A DNA stretch of 36,163 nt. Source: Candidatus Margulisiibacteriota bacterium. Its GTDB lineage: Bacteria; Margulisbacteria; Riflemargulisbacteria; GWF2-39-127. A program made the position numbers and the translations under genes. Under the pieces are notes generated by a model. That model searched no databases. It worked only from the letters and a program-made list of their open reading frames with translations, and was not told where the DNA came from. The DNA lies in the NCBI GenBank assembly GCA_003242895.1, contig QKMY01000065.1, positions 1 through 36,163 on the forward strand, read 5' to 3'. How positions within the stretch are numbered: position 1 is the stretch's first letter; the number at the start of each line of letters is the position of its first letter. Positions 1-9,004 of the stretch are shown here, in pieces.

Positions 1-97
1 ACCTCACGATGGACACCCTTGTCTTGAGCTAATGGTTGGCACTATCAACCCCCATATCGGACTTTCACCGACTAGAAAGCGCCCATGCTGGGCGCAC
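1..97 (-). mobile_element. group II intron, class C type, 5' end of domain I (cut by window edge)
   Basis: Read on the minus strand, the element begins GTGCGCCCAGCATGGGCG at position 97. It continues with TCTAG, GGTGAAAGTCC and then AAGGGTGTCC before leaving the window at position 1. These blocks, in this order, are the conserved start of domain I of bacterial group II introns; the AAGGGTGTCC segment resembles class C introns such as the one from Oceanobacillus iheyensis. Position supports this: the 5' splice site lies 13 nt after the hairpin of the rpoD terminator, and class C introns are known to insert behind terminator stem-loops. The reverse transcriptase gene and domains II-VI would lie beyond the left edge, so activity cannot be judged. 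Confidence 0.87.
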
Positions 98-106
98 ATA
101 AATATG

Positions 107-128
107 AAAACCCGCGCAAATGCACGGG
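107..128 (-). terminator. intrinsic terminator of dnaG-rpoD
   Basis: On the minus strand the arms CCCGTGC and GCGCGGG form a 7-bp stem (one G-T pair) around the loop ATTT. The stem is followed by TTTTCATATTTAT. It lies 35 bp downstream of the rpoD stop. The group II intron begins right after the T-rich tail. Confidence 0.85.
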
Positions 129-162
129 ATTTCGGTTGTAATATTAATATATTTCATGTATT

Positions 163-1236
163 TTAATTATTTAAAAATATCTTTAAACGATCACATCTAA
201 GAGGATGTCGCAACTTTGCTAAGGCTTTCGCTTCTATTTGACGTATTCTCTCTCGAGTTACATCATATACCTTGCCGACTTCCTCTAATGTTCTTGGTTT
301 GCCATCATCAAGCCCAAACCGTAGCTTCAACACCATATATTCTCTCTCGGTTAACACTTCCATGGCTTTTTTGATCTCTTCTTTGAGCATACTATTGAGT
401 ACAAGATCTTCAGGAGTAGCTGTATTTTTATCTTCGACAATGTCACCAAGTCTATTACTATCCTCGTCGCCAACAGGCATTTCAAGTGAAAGTGGTACTA
501 GGGATACTGTTAATATTTCTCTTATTTTGTCCGCTGACATATTAGTACATTCAGCGATTTCTTCGTCTGTTGGTTTTCTTTTCTTTTCTTGAAGCAATAA
601 TCGAGAAGTTTTTCTTAATTTATTAATCGTCTCGACCATATGTACCGGAATCCTGATAATTCGTGATTGATCAGCAATAGCCCTGGTTATCGCTTGTCTA
701 ATCCACCACGTAGCATAAGTAGAAAACTTGAATCCTTTTTTATAGTCAAACTTTTCGACAGCCTTAATAAGTCCCAAATTTCCTTCCTGTATCAAGTCAA
801 GAAAAAGCAAACCTCTTCCAATATACTTCTTTGCAATACTTACTACCAAACGCAAATTAGCTGAAACCAACTTGGCAGTGGCTTCGGCGTCGCCGGCTTC
901 TATCCTTTTAGCTAGAGATTGTTCTTCCTCAGTAGTCAGCAGTGATAAATCACCGATTTCCTTCAAATACATTTTCACAGAATCTTCAGAAGCAATATCC
1001 TTCTTATGAATTTCATCAAAAACATCAACCCCTTCGAACTCTGCTTCTTCTTCAAATTCCTTTATTTCTGTTTCTTCTTTTGCATCATCAACCTCAACTT
1101 CAACTTCAACTTCAACTTCAGCTGTTGCGAATACGTCAATAAACTTGTCTTGTTCTAAATGTTCATCCAGTACATCTTCCTTTATTAATATTTCTGTCTT
1201 ATCAAATGAGTTATTACCTGCTGAAAGGTTAACCAT
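163..1236 (-). CDS. rpoD: RNA polymerase primary sigma factor RpoD (sigma-70)
   Basis: This is the housekeeping sigma factor that directs RNA polymerase to TTGACA/TATAAT promoters. The 357 residues hold region 1.2 (about 85-118), region 2 (about 125-200, with [30 protein letters not shown] and the -10-reading [13 protein letters not shown]), region 3 (about 205-275) and region 4 (about 290-350, with [18 protein letters not shown] and the helix-turn-helix [21 protein letters not shown]). The N-terminal 80 residues are acidic and include a Val-Glu dipeptide run in place of a long region 1.1. The start has a strong Shine-Dalgarno (GGTGGAGGGG). It follows dnaG by 41 bp, the classic primase-sigma pairing of the macromolecular-synthesis operon. 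Confidence 0.97.
   Translation of the reverse strand: MVNLSAGNNSFDKTEILIKEDVLDEHLEQDKFIDVFATAEVEVEVEVEVDDAKEETEIKEFEEEAEFEGVDVFDEIHKKDIASEDSVKMYLKEIGDLSLLTTEEEQSLAKRIEAGDAEATAKLVSANLRLVVSIAKKYIGRGLLFLDLIQEGNLGLIKAVEKFDYKKGFKFSTYATWWIRQAITRAIADQSRIIRIPVHMVETINKLRKTSRLLLQEKKRKPTDEEIAECTNMSADKIREILTVSLVPLSLEMPVGDEDSNRLGDIVEDKNTATPEDLVLNSMLKEEIKKAMEVLTEREYMVLKLRFGLDDGKPRTLEEVGKVYDVTRERIRQIEAKALAKLRHPLRCDRLKIFLNN
1091..1119. repeat. in-frame 6-bp tandem repeat inside rpoD
   Basis: The unit CAACTT is present in four perfect copies (1095-1118) with a degenerate copy beside it. On the coding strand it reads GAAGTT and encodes the alternating Glu-Val run at RpoD residues 40-49. Because the unit is 6 bp, slippage would lengthen or shorten the acidic N-terminus without breaking the frame. 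Confidence 0.8.
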
Positions 1237-1277
1237 ATTTCCCCTCCACCTTCAAATTTTTTGCCCGAACCAAACAT

Positions 1278-3089
1278 TTAATCATTATTGTTTCTTGAAG
1301 ATTCTTCATCTTGCTTGAAAGTTGAACTAACTCTTCTCAATCGAAGATTATTTAGCTCTTTCAAAAGATTATCCAGCTCTTCCAAATTGTTATCTTCTTG
1401 AGCATGCTTAATGCTCTCTTCTATATTAATTCTTTTTTGTTCATACTCGAAATTCTTTAATACTTTGACATTATCCCAAAAACCGTTCACCTCCTCTTTC
1501 ATATCATTGATTAAAATACTTACGTACCGATTTTTCAAAAGCTCATCATCCAACATCTCTATGATAGAAGTTGAAGAGCCTTCATTATTACAGATAATTG
1601 AATATATCTTTCGCATATTTTCATCGACAAAATATTCAGGGGGAAGTTCTTGCGAAACTTCCTTTCTCTTCAAACAATCTTGGGAAATTATCCGGATTAT
1701 GATTTCCTGGGCTTTAACATACTTATCTTTTGTCGGTTGTTTAACATTTTTTGAACTATCTTTTCCCCCCGTTTTTTTGAAATATCTGAATTGCCTTAAC
1801 TTTGAATATACAGACTCTTCTGATATCTTGAGCTTATCCGATACTTGCTTAATAATTGGCTGCGTTTTCAAAGCATCATTAATGCTGTCTAAGAACACGA
1901 CAATTTCATCTACTGCTTTGCTAACATTCTCAGCTACTTGCAAGTTATATTTTGCCACCGTCTTATCAATCTTAAACATTGTAAACGGTATTGCGTTTAC
2001 AATTTGATTAGTAAGAGATTCAATACCTTCTGATCTAATAACTTCATCCGGGTCCTTTTTTGAAAACTCCACAATATTTACATCAACATTCAGATTATAA
2101 AGGATCTCTCCTGCTCTCAGCGCAGCATTTACACCCGCGGCATCAGAATCATAACCAATAACGGCATTATCCGCATATCGTTTTATAAGACGGGCCTGTT
2201 CAATTGTCATAGCAGTACCTAACGTTGCAACAACGTTTACAATTCCGGAAATATAACAAGAAAGAAAATCCATATAACCTTCAACAATTAATGCAGTTTT
2301 TCCCTTTTTTATGTGATCCTTTGTCAAATGTAATCCATATAATATTTTGCCTTTATGATAAATATCATTTTCAGGAGAATTAATATATTTTGCCTGTTTA
2401 CTCTCATCGGCACCAGGAATTATTCTAGCACCAAAAGCAATTACGTCACCAAAAGAATTGCATATCGGGAATGTAATGCGATCCCTGAACCTATCAATAT
2501 AATCTCCGTTTTCTCGCTTAATTACTAATCCGGCAGAAATTAAACTATCTATGGCTGCGCCTGAGTTCTTTAAAAACATCAATAGAGAATTGGCGGAGCG
2601 AGGGGCGTATCCAATCTGGAAGTGCTTAATATGTTCATCACTAAAACCTCTATTTAACAAATAATTGTAGGCGTTTTTAGCTTCTTCTTTGAGGATTAAG
2701 GAGTGGTAGAATTTTGCAGATTTATTCACGGTCTCTAGTATAGGAGATTTCTTATCATAGCTCTTACTTGCATCAATCTCTATGGTAACGCCAACTCTAT
2801 TAGCAAGATATTGAATAGCCTCTATGAAAGAAAAATTTTCAACCTTTGTTATGAAACGAAGAACGTTTCCGCCTTCGTTGCAGCCAAAGCAATGCCAGAT
2901 ATTTTTATCAGGTGACACAGTAAAGGACGGGGTCTTTTCATTATGAAATGGACATAGTCCAATATAATTAGTTCCCCGTTTGCGAAGACTTACATAATCT
3001 CTGATAACTGAGATTATATCTGCCTTCTCTATAACTTCATTAATCGTTTCTTTAGATATCAAATACTCACATACCCTTTCAAACAACAT
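1278..3089 (-). CDS. dnaG: DNA primase DnaG
   Basis: DnaG synthesises RNA primers for replication. Visible parts are an N-terminal zinc-binding domain (CPFH followed by CFGC: C46, H49, C67, C70), the catalytic core with RFRDRITFPI, and a TOPRIM fold containing LIVEGYMD and GYDSDAAG. The C-terminal helicase-interacting region is poorly conserved. The reading frame opens with a TTG at 3143, but that codon lies inside the ppdK terminator. ATG 3089 is used here (603 residues). TTG 3062 is an alternative and gives MISKETINEVIEKADI, closest to the usual DnaG start; neither has a strong Shine-Dalgarno. A TATAAT box (minus strand, 3123-3128) just after the ppdK terminator may supply a promoter. The gene is cotranscribed with rpoD. 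Confidence 0.93.
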   Translation of the reverse strand: MLFERVCEYLISKETINEVIEKADIISVIRDYVSLRKRGTNYIGLCPFHNEKTPSFTVSPDKNIWHCFGCNEGGNVLRFITKVENFSFIEAIQYLANRVGVTIEIDASKSYDKKSPILETVNKSAKFYHSLILKEEAKNAYNYLLNRGFSDEHIKHFQIGYAPRSANSLLMFLKNSGAAIDSLISAGLVIKRENGDYIDRFRDRITFPICNSFGDVIAFGARIIPGADESKQAKYINSPENDIYHKGKILYGLHLTKDHIKKGKTALIVEGYMDFLSCYISGIVNVVATLGTAMTIEQARLIKRYADNAVIGYDSDAAGVNAALRAGEILYNLNVDVNIVEFSKKDPDEVIRSEGIESLTNQIVNAIPFTMFKIDKTVAKYNLQVAENVSKAVDEIVVFLDSINDALKTQPIIKQVSDKLKISEESVYSKLRQFRYFKKTGGKDSSKNVKQPTKDKYVKAQEIIIRIISQDCLKRKEVSQELPPEYFVDENMRKIYSIICNNEGSSTSIIEMLDDELLKNRYVSILINDMKEEVNGFWDNVKVLKNFEYEQKRINIEESIKHAQEDNNLEELDNLLKELNNLRLRRVSSTFKQDEESSRNNND

Positions 3090-3130
3090 CAAGGGACATA
3101 AGAAATGCTTACTATTAACAATATTATAAA

Positions 3131-3170
3131 AATGAAAAAACAACTGAGGGCGGATAAAACGCCCTCAGTT
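3131..3170 (-). terminator. intrinsic terminator of ppdK
   Basis: On the minus strand an 11-bp perfect stem, AACTGAGGGCG / CGCCCTCAGTT, closes a 7-nt loop and is followed by GTTTTTTCATTTTT. It begins 10 bp after the ppdK stop codon and separates ppdK from dnaG-rpoD. Confidence 0.9.
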
Positions 3171-3179
3171 ACTTGTTAA

Positions 3180-5972
3180 TTATTTACTTTCTTTAAGCGC
3201 AGCATGAGCAGCAGCTAAACATGCTATTGGTACTCTGTATGGAGAGCAGCTAACATAGGTTAATCCAATATTATGGCAGAACTCTACAGTTGCAGGTTCT
3301 CCACCATGTTCACCGCAAATACCGAGTTTGATTTTTGGATTTGTTTTCTTGCCTTTTTCGATTGCTATCTTCATTAATTCTCCAACTCCAACCTGATCTA
3401 GAACCTGGAATGGATCTTTGTCATAAATACCCTTTTCCACATACTCGCCCAAGAAGTTACCAGAATCATCACGAGAAAAACCGCACGTCATTTGAGTAAG
3501 GTCATTTGTTCCGAATGAGAAAAACTCAGCTTCTTTAGCTATTGCGTCTGCAGTAATTGCTGCTCTTGGAACTTCAATCATTGTTCCGATCATATATTGC
3601 AGAGTGACGCCGGCAGCTTTCATTTCTTCATCAATCACCTTTATGGCGTTTCCTTTAAGAATGCTAAGTTCTTTTACATCACCTACAAGTGGGATCATGA
3701 TTTCAGGAACGATGTCTTTTCCTGACTTTTTAATATCAATAGCAGCCTGGATAATAGCCTTCACTTGCATATCATAGATTTCAGGATAAGTGATACCTAA
3801 GCGGCAGCCTCTATGACCTAACATCGGATTAAACTCGTGAAGGGATTTAACTTTGTAGTTTAATGTTTCAACGCTTACATTCATGTCTTTTGCAAGTTCT
3901 TCAATTTCAGATACCTTAGTTGGTAAGAACTCATGTAACGGAGGATCAAGTAATCTTATTGTTACCGGAAGCCCTTCCATAGCTTTAAATATGTCATAAA
4001 AATCAGTTTTCTGCATCGGAAGTAGTTTTACCAATGCTTTCAGCCTACCTTCTACGTTATCAGAAAGGATCATCTCTCTCACAGCTTTTATTCTATCGCC
4101 GCCGAAAAACATATGCTCAGTACGACATAGACCAATACCTTCAGCGCCAAAGGTCCTTGCGATTAAGCTTTGATCAGGTTGATCCGCATTTGTACGAATA
4201 CCAATCTTCTTAAAGCCACTTGCCCATTTCATTAATCTGTCATATTCTAGATAGAGTTCTGATTTAGATGGATCAAGAGTCTTCTCAACCATAACCTGCA
4301 AAATTTCTGAAGGCTTGGTTTTGATTTTTCCTGCGATTACTTCGCCTGTAAAACCATCAATTGAAAGAAACTCCCCTTGTTTAATAACTATGCTACCAAC
4401 TGACATCTGTTGTTTTGCGTAGTCAATATTTAATTTACCGCATCCGGCAACGCATACTGTTCCTAATTGTCGAGCAACAACAGCAGCGTGTGAAGTTGCG
4501 CCACCCATGGCAGTAAGAATCCCTTCGGCAACAATCATACCCTTAATATCTTCTGGAGTAGTCTCTATTCTAACAAGAATTACCTTTTCTTTTCTTACTT
4601 CTGCAGCTTCTACAGCTTCACTGGCACTGAAATATACCTGTCCGCAAGCAGCACCAGGACCAGCATTAAGACCACGAGCCAAAACTCTATCGTCTGACTG
4701 AGCCTTTACTTTATCATTCGTATCGAATATCGGACGAAGAACTTCATTAAGCTGGTCAGCGTTTACGCGAAGAACAGCTTCTTTTTCGACTATCATGCCT
4801 TCATTAACCATGTCAACTGCACACTTAATGGCAGCAAATCCAGTACGCTTAGCATTTCTGGTTTGAAGCATATAGAGCTTGCCGTCTTGTATCGTAAATT
4901 CCATATCCTGCATATCTCGGTAATGTTTTTCCAAATTAGTTTTGTACGTAATTAATTGCTTATACGCTTCAGGCATTATTTCTTCTAGTGATGGGTACTT
5001 TGACTTTCTGTCAGCTTCTGAAATACCGTGCTGTTCTGACCATTCTTGTGAAGATTCCAGAGATATCTTCTGAGGAGTTCTTATACCAGCAACAACATCC
5101 TCGCCTTGGGCATTAATTAAAAATTCACCATAGAACTTATTTTCGCCGTTAGCCGGATTTCTAGAAAAACATACGCCGGTAGCTGAGGTATCACCCATGT
5201 TTCCGAATACCATTGCCTGTACGTTTACTGCAGTCCCTAATAAACCTTTTATGCTATATTTTTGGCGATATACAATAGCTCGCTCATTATTCCATGAATT
5301 AAACACAGCAGCTATAGAAGCCCATAATTGTGTAAGTGGATCTTGAGGAAAATCTTCGCCTTTTTCTTTCTTAAATATCTGCTTATAAGTATTAACCAAT
5401 TCTTTTAAGTCATCGGCTGAAAGATCAGTATCTTTTACTTCTTTTGGATCTCTACCGGTTTTTTTTGCAAATTTATTCTTTTCTTCAGTTAGCGCTTCTT
5501 CAAAGTGATGTTTAGGTACATCCATTGCAACATCTGAAAACATTTGAATAAAACGTCGATAAGAATCCCAAGCAAACCTTGGGTTATTTGTTTTTTTAAT
5601 AATTCCTTCAACAACCTTATCGTTAATGCCAAGGTTTAAAACAGTATCCATCATGCCAGGCATAGATTCTCTGGCGCCAGAACGTACAGATACTAGTAAT
5701 GGATTTGAAGGATCTCCAAGCTTCATGCCCATTGAAGCTTCAAGCTTAACAATGTTTTCTGACACCTCTTTATCGAGGTCTGCTGGCATTTGTTTTCCAT
5801 TTTTATAATAGTGGTCACACACCTCTGTTGTTATTGTGAATCCGGCAGGAACTGCAACGCCTGAATTAGTCATTTCAGCAAGACCCGCTCCTTTACCTCC
5901 AAGAAGATCTTTTTGCTTCCCGTTTCCATCTGCTTTACCATTTCCAAAAAAGTATACCTGTTTATTTGCCAT
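3180..5972 (-). CDS. ppdK: pyruvate, phosphate dikinase
   Basis: PPDK interconverts pyruvate + ATP + phosphate with phosphoenolpyruvate + AMP + pyrophosphate. In anaerobes it often works in PPi-dependent glycolysis as well as in gluconeogenesis. The N-terminal nucleotide-grasp domain starts with LLGGKGAGLAEM and contains SVRSGARESMPGMMDTVLNLG. The central swivelling domain carries the phospho-histidine in GGATSHAAVVARQLG (His about 495). The C-terminal TIM barrel carries GICGEHGG and the PEP-binding SFGTNDLTQM. It is about 930 residues; roughly 50 more than the usual 875-880, with a lysine-rich stretch near residues 160-212 as the apparent insertion. The frame extends to a GTG at 5984, but ATG 5972 has a well-placed GAAAGGTGA Shine-Dalgarno and gives MANKQVYFFG. 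It appears monocistronic, with its own terminator. Confidence 0.96.
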   Translation of the reverse strand: MANKQVYFFGNGKADGNGKQKDLLGGKGAGLAEMTNSGVAVPAGFTITTEVCDHYYKNGKQMPADLDKEVSENIVKLEASMGMKLGDPSNPLLVSVRSGARESMPGMMDTVLNLGINDKVVEGIIKKTNNPRFAWDSYRRFIQMFSDVAMDVPKHHFEEALTEEKNKFAKKTGRDPKEVKDTDLSADDLKELVNTYKQIFKKEKGEDFPQDPLTQLWASIAAVFNSWNNERAIVYRQKYSIKGLLGTAVNVQAMVFGNMGDTSATGVCFSRNPANGENKFYGEFLINAQGEDVVAGIRTPQKISLESSQEWSEQHGISEADRKSKYPSLEEIMPEAYKQLITYKTNLEKHYRDMQDMEFTIQDGKLYMLQTRNAKRTGFAAIKCAVDMVNEGMIVEKEAVLRVNADQLNEVLRPIFDTNDKVKAQSDDRVLARGLNAGPGAACGQVYFSASEAVEAAEVRKEKVILVRIETTPEDIKGMIVAEGILTAMGGATSHAAVVARQLGTVCVAGCGKLNIDYAKQQMSVGSIVIKQGEFLSIDGFTGEVIAGKIKTKPSEILQVMVEKTLDPSKSELYLEYDRLMKWASGFKKIGIRTNADQPDQSLIARTFGAEGIGLCRTEHMFFGGDRIKAVREMILSDNVEGRLKALVKLLPMQKTDFYDIFKAMEGLPVTIRLLDPPLHEFLPTKVSEIEELAKDMNVSVETLNYKVKSLHEFNPMLGHRGCRLGITYPEIYDMQVKAIIQAAIDIKKSGKDIVPEIMIPLVGDVKELSILKGNAIKVIDEEMKAAGVTLQYMIGTMIEVPRAAITADAIAKEAEFFSFGTNDLTQMTCGFSRDDSGNFLGEYVEKGIYDKDPFQVLDQVGVGELMKIAIEKGKKTNPKIKLGICGEHGGEPATVEFCHNIGLTYVSCSPYRVPIACLAAAHAALKESK

Positions 5973-6040
5973 TTCCTTACTCACCTTTCTTCTTTAATAT
6001 TGGTTTCCTCTATATTCACGAGGATGGTAACACATTTATT

Positions 6041-6116
6041 TGGTGGAGCTGAGGGGGCTCGAACCCCTGACCTTTTGGCTGCCAGCCAAACGTTCTCCCA
6101 GCTGAACTACAGCCCC
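6041..6116 (-). tRNA. tRNA-Ala (anticodon GGC)
   Basis: The minus strand folds into a full cloverleaf: acceptor GGGGCTG/CAGCTCC (one G-T pair), D stem GTTC/GAAC, anticodon stem TTTGG/CCAAA with loop CTGGCAG (anticodon GGC), T arm AGGGG-TTCGAGC-CCCCT, then A73 and an encoded CCA. It is 76 nt long. A TATAAT box on the same strand at 6141-6146 is placed to start transcription about 18 nt before the mature 5' end. The 3' end lies about 70 bp before ppdK on the same strand. Confidence 0.96.
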
Positions 6117-6246
6117 ATTTATATTTATTAAAAATAAAATATTATAGAATATTTATTTTAGAATAATCATCACATTTTTTAATCATGAAATATAATAATA
6201 TATTTTTTACTTTAAATAAAGCCCTATTTTTATTAGTATGAGATTA

Positions 6247-6585
6247 TTAATGATATATAATTGATGAATTTTTCCAAATTTGTTCAAGATTATATTTGGA
6301 TCTTTCTTCAACACCCATGACATGCACCATTACGGGACCTACATCTATAACGATCCACTTGCTGCTTTTAGTCCCATCCAATGATACTTTTTCATGAACT
6401 TCGCGCAATTTGTCACTAATCCGATTTGCTATAGATTCAACGTGTACATTACTTGTTCCACTACAAATAATAAAATAGTCAACTATATTTGATTGCTTAG
6501 AAACATCATAAACCTCAATCTCGTTAGCTTTTAAGGCTTCAGCTTCATTCGTAATTATTTCTATCAATTCTTCTGTTTTTAACAC
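6247..6585 (-). CDS. rsfS: ribosomal silencing factor RsfS (Iojap family)
   Basis: RsfS binds ribosomal protein L14 on the 50S subunit and blocks subunit joining in starvation. The 112 residues match the family length. They show the hallmark central blocks VYDVSKQSNIVDYFIICSGTS, then KWIVIDVGPVMVHVM and a C-terminal YNLEQIWK. The start is a GTG with GGGGTGAT about 11 nt upstream. It is the last gene of a yqeK-LCP-rsfS run, 57 bp after the LCP gene. In many bacteria rsfS and yqeK sit beside nadD, which is absent here. The AT-rich 130 bp downstream, before the tRNA, shows no convincing terminator. Confidence 0.95.
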   Translation of the reverse strand: MLKTEELIEIITNEAEALKANEIEVYDVSKQSNIVDYFIICSGTSNVHVESIANRISDKLREVHEKVSLDGTKSSKWIVIDVGPVMVHVMGVEERSKYNLEQIWKNSSIIYH

Positions 6586-6642
6586 CTATTAATCATCACC
6601 CCGAAATCTGTTGTTAATTATTTAAAGATTGCACAATTATAA

Positions 6643-8121
6643 TCATAACCGTCCTTTAATATCTTTCCAGTCTTTACCTATTACAATTGTTACATCCAAC
6701 TTCTTGTTCGGCTTATTATAAGTGATAATATTTTTTGGGTCAATCTTTAGCGAAGTTGAGAGCTGAAGGACTTCTTTCGTCAAACCTTTCCAATCCACAA
6801 TAATAGTTTTGTTATAATTAAAATGAGCGGCATTTCCAACCCAGGGAACTTTGATTCCTTTAACCTTTAATTCCCGAGCTATCTTCTTCGCTATAAAAGG
6901 ATAACCAGACCCATTGAGTATTTCAACACTCAAATTCATGTTATCCGGCAATACTTCACCCTTGCTGACTTCTTGAAGTGTAGGAATAATCTTGCTAATT
7001 GCGCGAGTTGAAAGTTTAACACCCTCACCTAAAGAATTTTTAGGGTTCATTGTGCTTGCCGCTTTTATTGCCTTATTAACATCGGATTGCCTTTCTTTCT
7101 CGGATACTATTTTCTCACCCGGCTCCGTCGACACAGCCCCTGTGGGTTCCATATCTGCAGGACCTTCTTTTTCTACATTCTCAATTCCTTGAATAACCTT
7201 GTCTACAAGTTTTAAGGTTGAGGGAACATCGGGCCGCCAGTAGCTAAGACCTTCAAGCAAAACAGGACCGCCTGGTACCGTATCTATTACGATATTATTA
7301 GCAGCGAATGCAGTCCTCATTTTCAGACCAAAAAGCAAAAGTTGTTTTGTTGTTAGATTTGTGCTGAAATTACTTGTTAATTGCTTAAAAAGCTGTGGCG
7401 CCTTAAAAATATTACCAGATTGAATTATTTTATCTGCTACAGCTTTCATAAAATCTTGTTGGCGTTTTATTCTTCCAATATCTCCGGCAGCGTCATGTCG
7501 GTAACGAACATAGCCCATAGCTTGCTTGCCTGAAAGAACCTGTTTTCCAGGGCGCAGGTCAATATAAAGCTCTCCAGCTTTATCAACGTAATACATTCGT
7601 TTAGGCACATCGACCGTTATGCCACCAAGCTGATCAATTACGTTAACAACTCCGTCAAGATTAATAACAACATAATACTGTATCGGTACCTGAAGAAAAG
7701 CAGATACAGTTTTAACAGATAAATCGATACCGCCGAATGCATATGCATGGTTCACCTTAGTAAATCCATGCCCGGGAACTTCAACCCGTGTATCCCTTGG
7801 GATCGAAATTACGCCAACTCGATTCTTATTTGAATCTAAATGAACAAGCATGATCGTATCTGTTCTATGAGCTCCGTCAGTCGCATCGACACCTGCTACC
7901 AAAATATTAACGTTATTATCAAAGCCTGACTGAGGCATCATGGTGATAAGCATGTCCATAAGGGATAATTTGCCAAAATTAATTGCCGTATATACTCCAA
8001 GAAACCCAGCCAAGAAAAAAGTACACAGGGCAAAAGCAATATAAGCAAATATCTTTTTTTTATTTTTTGATTTCTTATTCGGGATTTGTGAATTATTCGT
8101 TTGTTTAGGTATATCGTTCAT
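6643..8121 (-). CDS. LytR-CpsA-Psr (LCP) family cell-wall polymer ligase with LytR_C domain
   Basis: LCP enzymes transfer polyprenyl-linked glycopolymers to peptidoglycan on the outer side of the inner membrane. The 492 residues have a lysine-rich cytoplasmic tail (1-23) and one membrane helix (about 24-46). The LCP catalytic domain (about 70-235) contains VNILVAGVDA, the Asp/Arg cluster GAHRTDTIMLVHLD, SIPRDTRVEVPG, KVNHAYAFGG and the lipid-binding GRIKRQQDF. A Pro/Glu-rich linker (about 305-345) leads to a C-terminal LytR_C domain (about 395-490) beginning VEILNGSG. The start is 14 bp after the yqeK stop, so the two are probably cotranscribed. In a diderm the acceptor polymer is unknown; attachment of a surface glycan is the likely role. 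Confidence 0.93.
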   Translation of the reverse strand: MNDIPKQTNNSQIPNKKSKNKKKIFAYIAFALCTFFLAGFLGVYTAINFGKLSLMDMLITMMPQSGFDNNVNILVAGVDATDGAHRTDTIMLVHLDSNKNRVGVISIPRDTRVEVPGHGFTKVNHAYAFGGIDLSVKTVSAFLQVPIQYYVVINLDGVVNVIDQLGGITVDVPKRMYYVDKAGELYIDLRPGKQVLSGKQAMGYVRYRHDAAGDIGRIKRQQDFMKAVADKIIQSGNIFKAPQLFKQLTSNFSTNLTTKQLLLFGLKMRTAFAANNIVIDTVPGGPVLLEGLSYWRPDVPSTLKLVDKVIQGIENVEKEGPADMEPTGAVSTEPGEKIVSEKERQSDVNKAIKAASTMNPKNSLGEGVKLSTRAISKIIPTLQEVSKGEVLPDNMNLSVEILNGSGYPFIAKKIARELKVKGIKVPWVGNAAHFNYNKTIIVDWKGLTKEVLQLSTSLKIDPKNIITYNKPNKKLDVTIVIGKDWKDIKGRL

Positions 8122-8135
8122 TATAGTTCTTTCTT

Positions 8136-8756
8136 TTATTTTTCATTAATATTACTCATCAAGTTTAATTGAAAACTAAGTGTACGCGGATGTATATATT
8201 TGTTACTATTTTTCAAATAGGCAATAACCTCTTCCACAACTAAATAAGCAGCGCGATTTAGGTCTTTGTATATATATTGATTTATATGATTAATTATTCT
8301 ACTATCTAATCCCCTGGTTGGCTCGATAAAGTCTGCAATATATATTATTTTATCAAGTTCAGACATATCAGCATCGCCAGTAGTATGTTTCCTTATTGCA
8401 GAAAGAATATCATCATCAATTATACTATATTCCTCCTCAGCAATGATCGAGCTAACAAAGGCATGCAACAGAACCGGGCTCTTAAACTCTATTTCGTCTG
8501 GAGTAACTCCATTTTTAATCGCAATAGCAAGATATTCTTCATGTGTAAGATAACGAGAGCAATCATGCAACAAGCCAGCAATTTCTGCTTTTTCTTGCGA
8601 AACTTTATAGTAGGAGGCAATATTCACAGCCACTTTTGCGACTTCGAGTGAATGAACAAACCTTCGAATATCGAGCTTCTTCTCTAAATAACCTCGAATG
8701 TCGTTTAGAGAGTATTTATCTATACTTAATCCAATAACGGATACATCTTCCTTCAC
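8136..8756 (-). CDS. yqeK: YqeK-type HD-domain hydrolase (probable symmetrical Ap4A hydrolase)
   Basis: YqeK proteins split diadenosine tetraphosphate into two ADP using a di-iron HD domain. Ligands are visible in order: H35 (RRFVHSLEVA), H64-D65 (AGLLHDCSRYL), H98 (SPVLLHAF), H124 (IRKHTTGD) and the ADFIEP motif near 141-146. At 206 residues it is typical. In-frame stops lie directly upstream of the GTG at 8756, so that GTG (weak ribosome site) is the first possible start. It heads the yqeK-LCP-rsfS run. Its upstream region carries a promoter and an internal terminator, listed separately. Confidence 0.92.
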   Translation of the reverse strand: MKEDVSVIGLSIDKYSLNDIRGYLEKKLDIRRFVHSLEVAKVAVNIASYYKVSQEKAEIAGLLHDCSRYLTHEEYLAIAIKNGVTPDEIEFKSPVLLHAFVSSIIAEEEYSIIDDDILSAIRKHTTGDADMSELDKIIYIADFIEPTRGLDSRIINHINQYIYKDLNRAAYLVVEEVIAYLKNSNKYIHPRTLSFQLNLMSNINEK

Positions 8757-8806
8757 AAGGTTATACCATAGTTGTTGTTATCAAGAAGCTGAAAACTCCT
8801 TAGATT

Positions 8807-8835
8807 AAAAAAAACCAAAGTAGCATACTTTGGTT
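8807..8835 (-). terminator. intrinsic terminator in the yqeK leader (candidate attenuator or sRNA end)
   Basis: On the minus strand AACCAAAGTA / TACTTTGGTT form a perfect 10-bp stem with a 3-nt loop, followed by eight T. No minus-strand gene lies upstream, because glmU starts divergently at 9158. The signal therefore ends a short leader transcript about 50 bp before yqeK. Confidence 0.82.
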
Positions 8836-8948
8836 CCTTAAAGTTCATAATAAATCTCACGATTAAAACGAAGTAATTTTGCGATCAAAAAATATCAACT
8901 TTCATTATATTAGAGTCAATATATTATATGCCTTCTTAAGCAAGATCA

Positions 8949-8977
8949 ATACTATCATAGGCATAATGGGTTGTCAA
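8949..8977 (-). promoter_or_regulatory. sigma-70 promoter reading toward yqeK
   Basis: The minus strand has a perfect TTGACA (8972-8977), a 17-bp spacer and TAGTAT (8949-8954). Transcription would start near 8942, giving a leader of about 185 nt before yqeK that meets the terminator at 8807-8835 after about 110-135 nt. Confidence 0.7.
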
Positions 8978-9004
8978 TAATTTTCATAGGAGTTATAATA
9001 CATA

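Noticed and set aside
8755-8850. Short minus-strand frame (MNFKEPKY...) overlapping the leader terminator and ending at the yqeK start
   Set aside because: It contains the terminator stem and lacks a good ribosome site; the overlap with the yqeK start is probably chance, though a leader peptide cannot be excluded.
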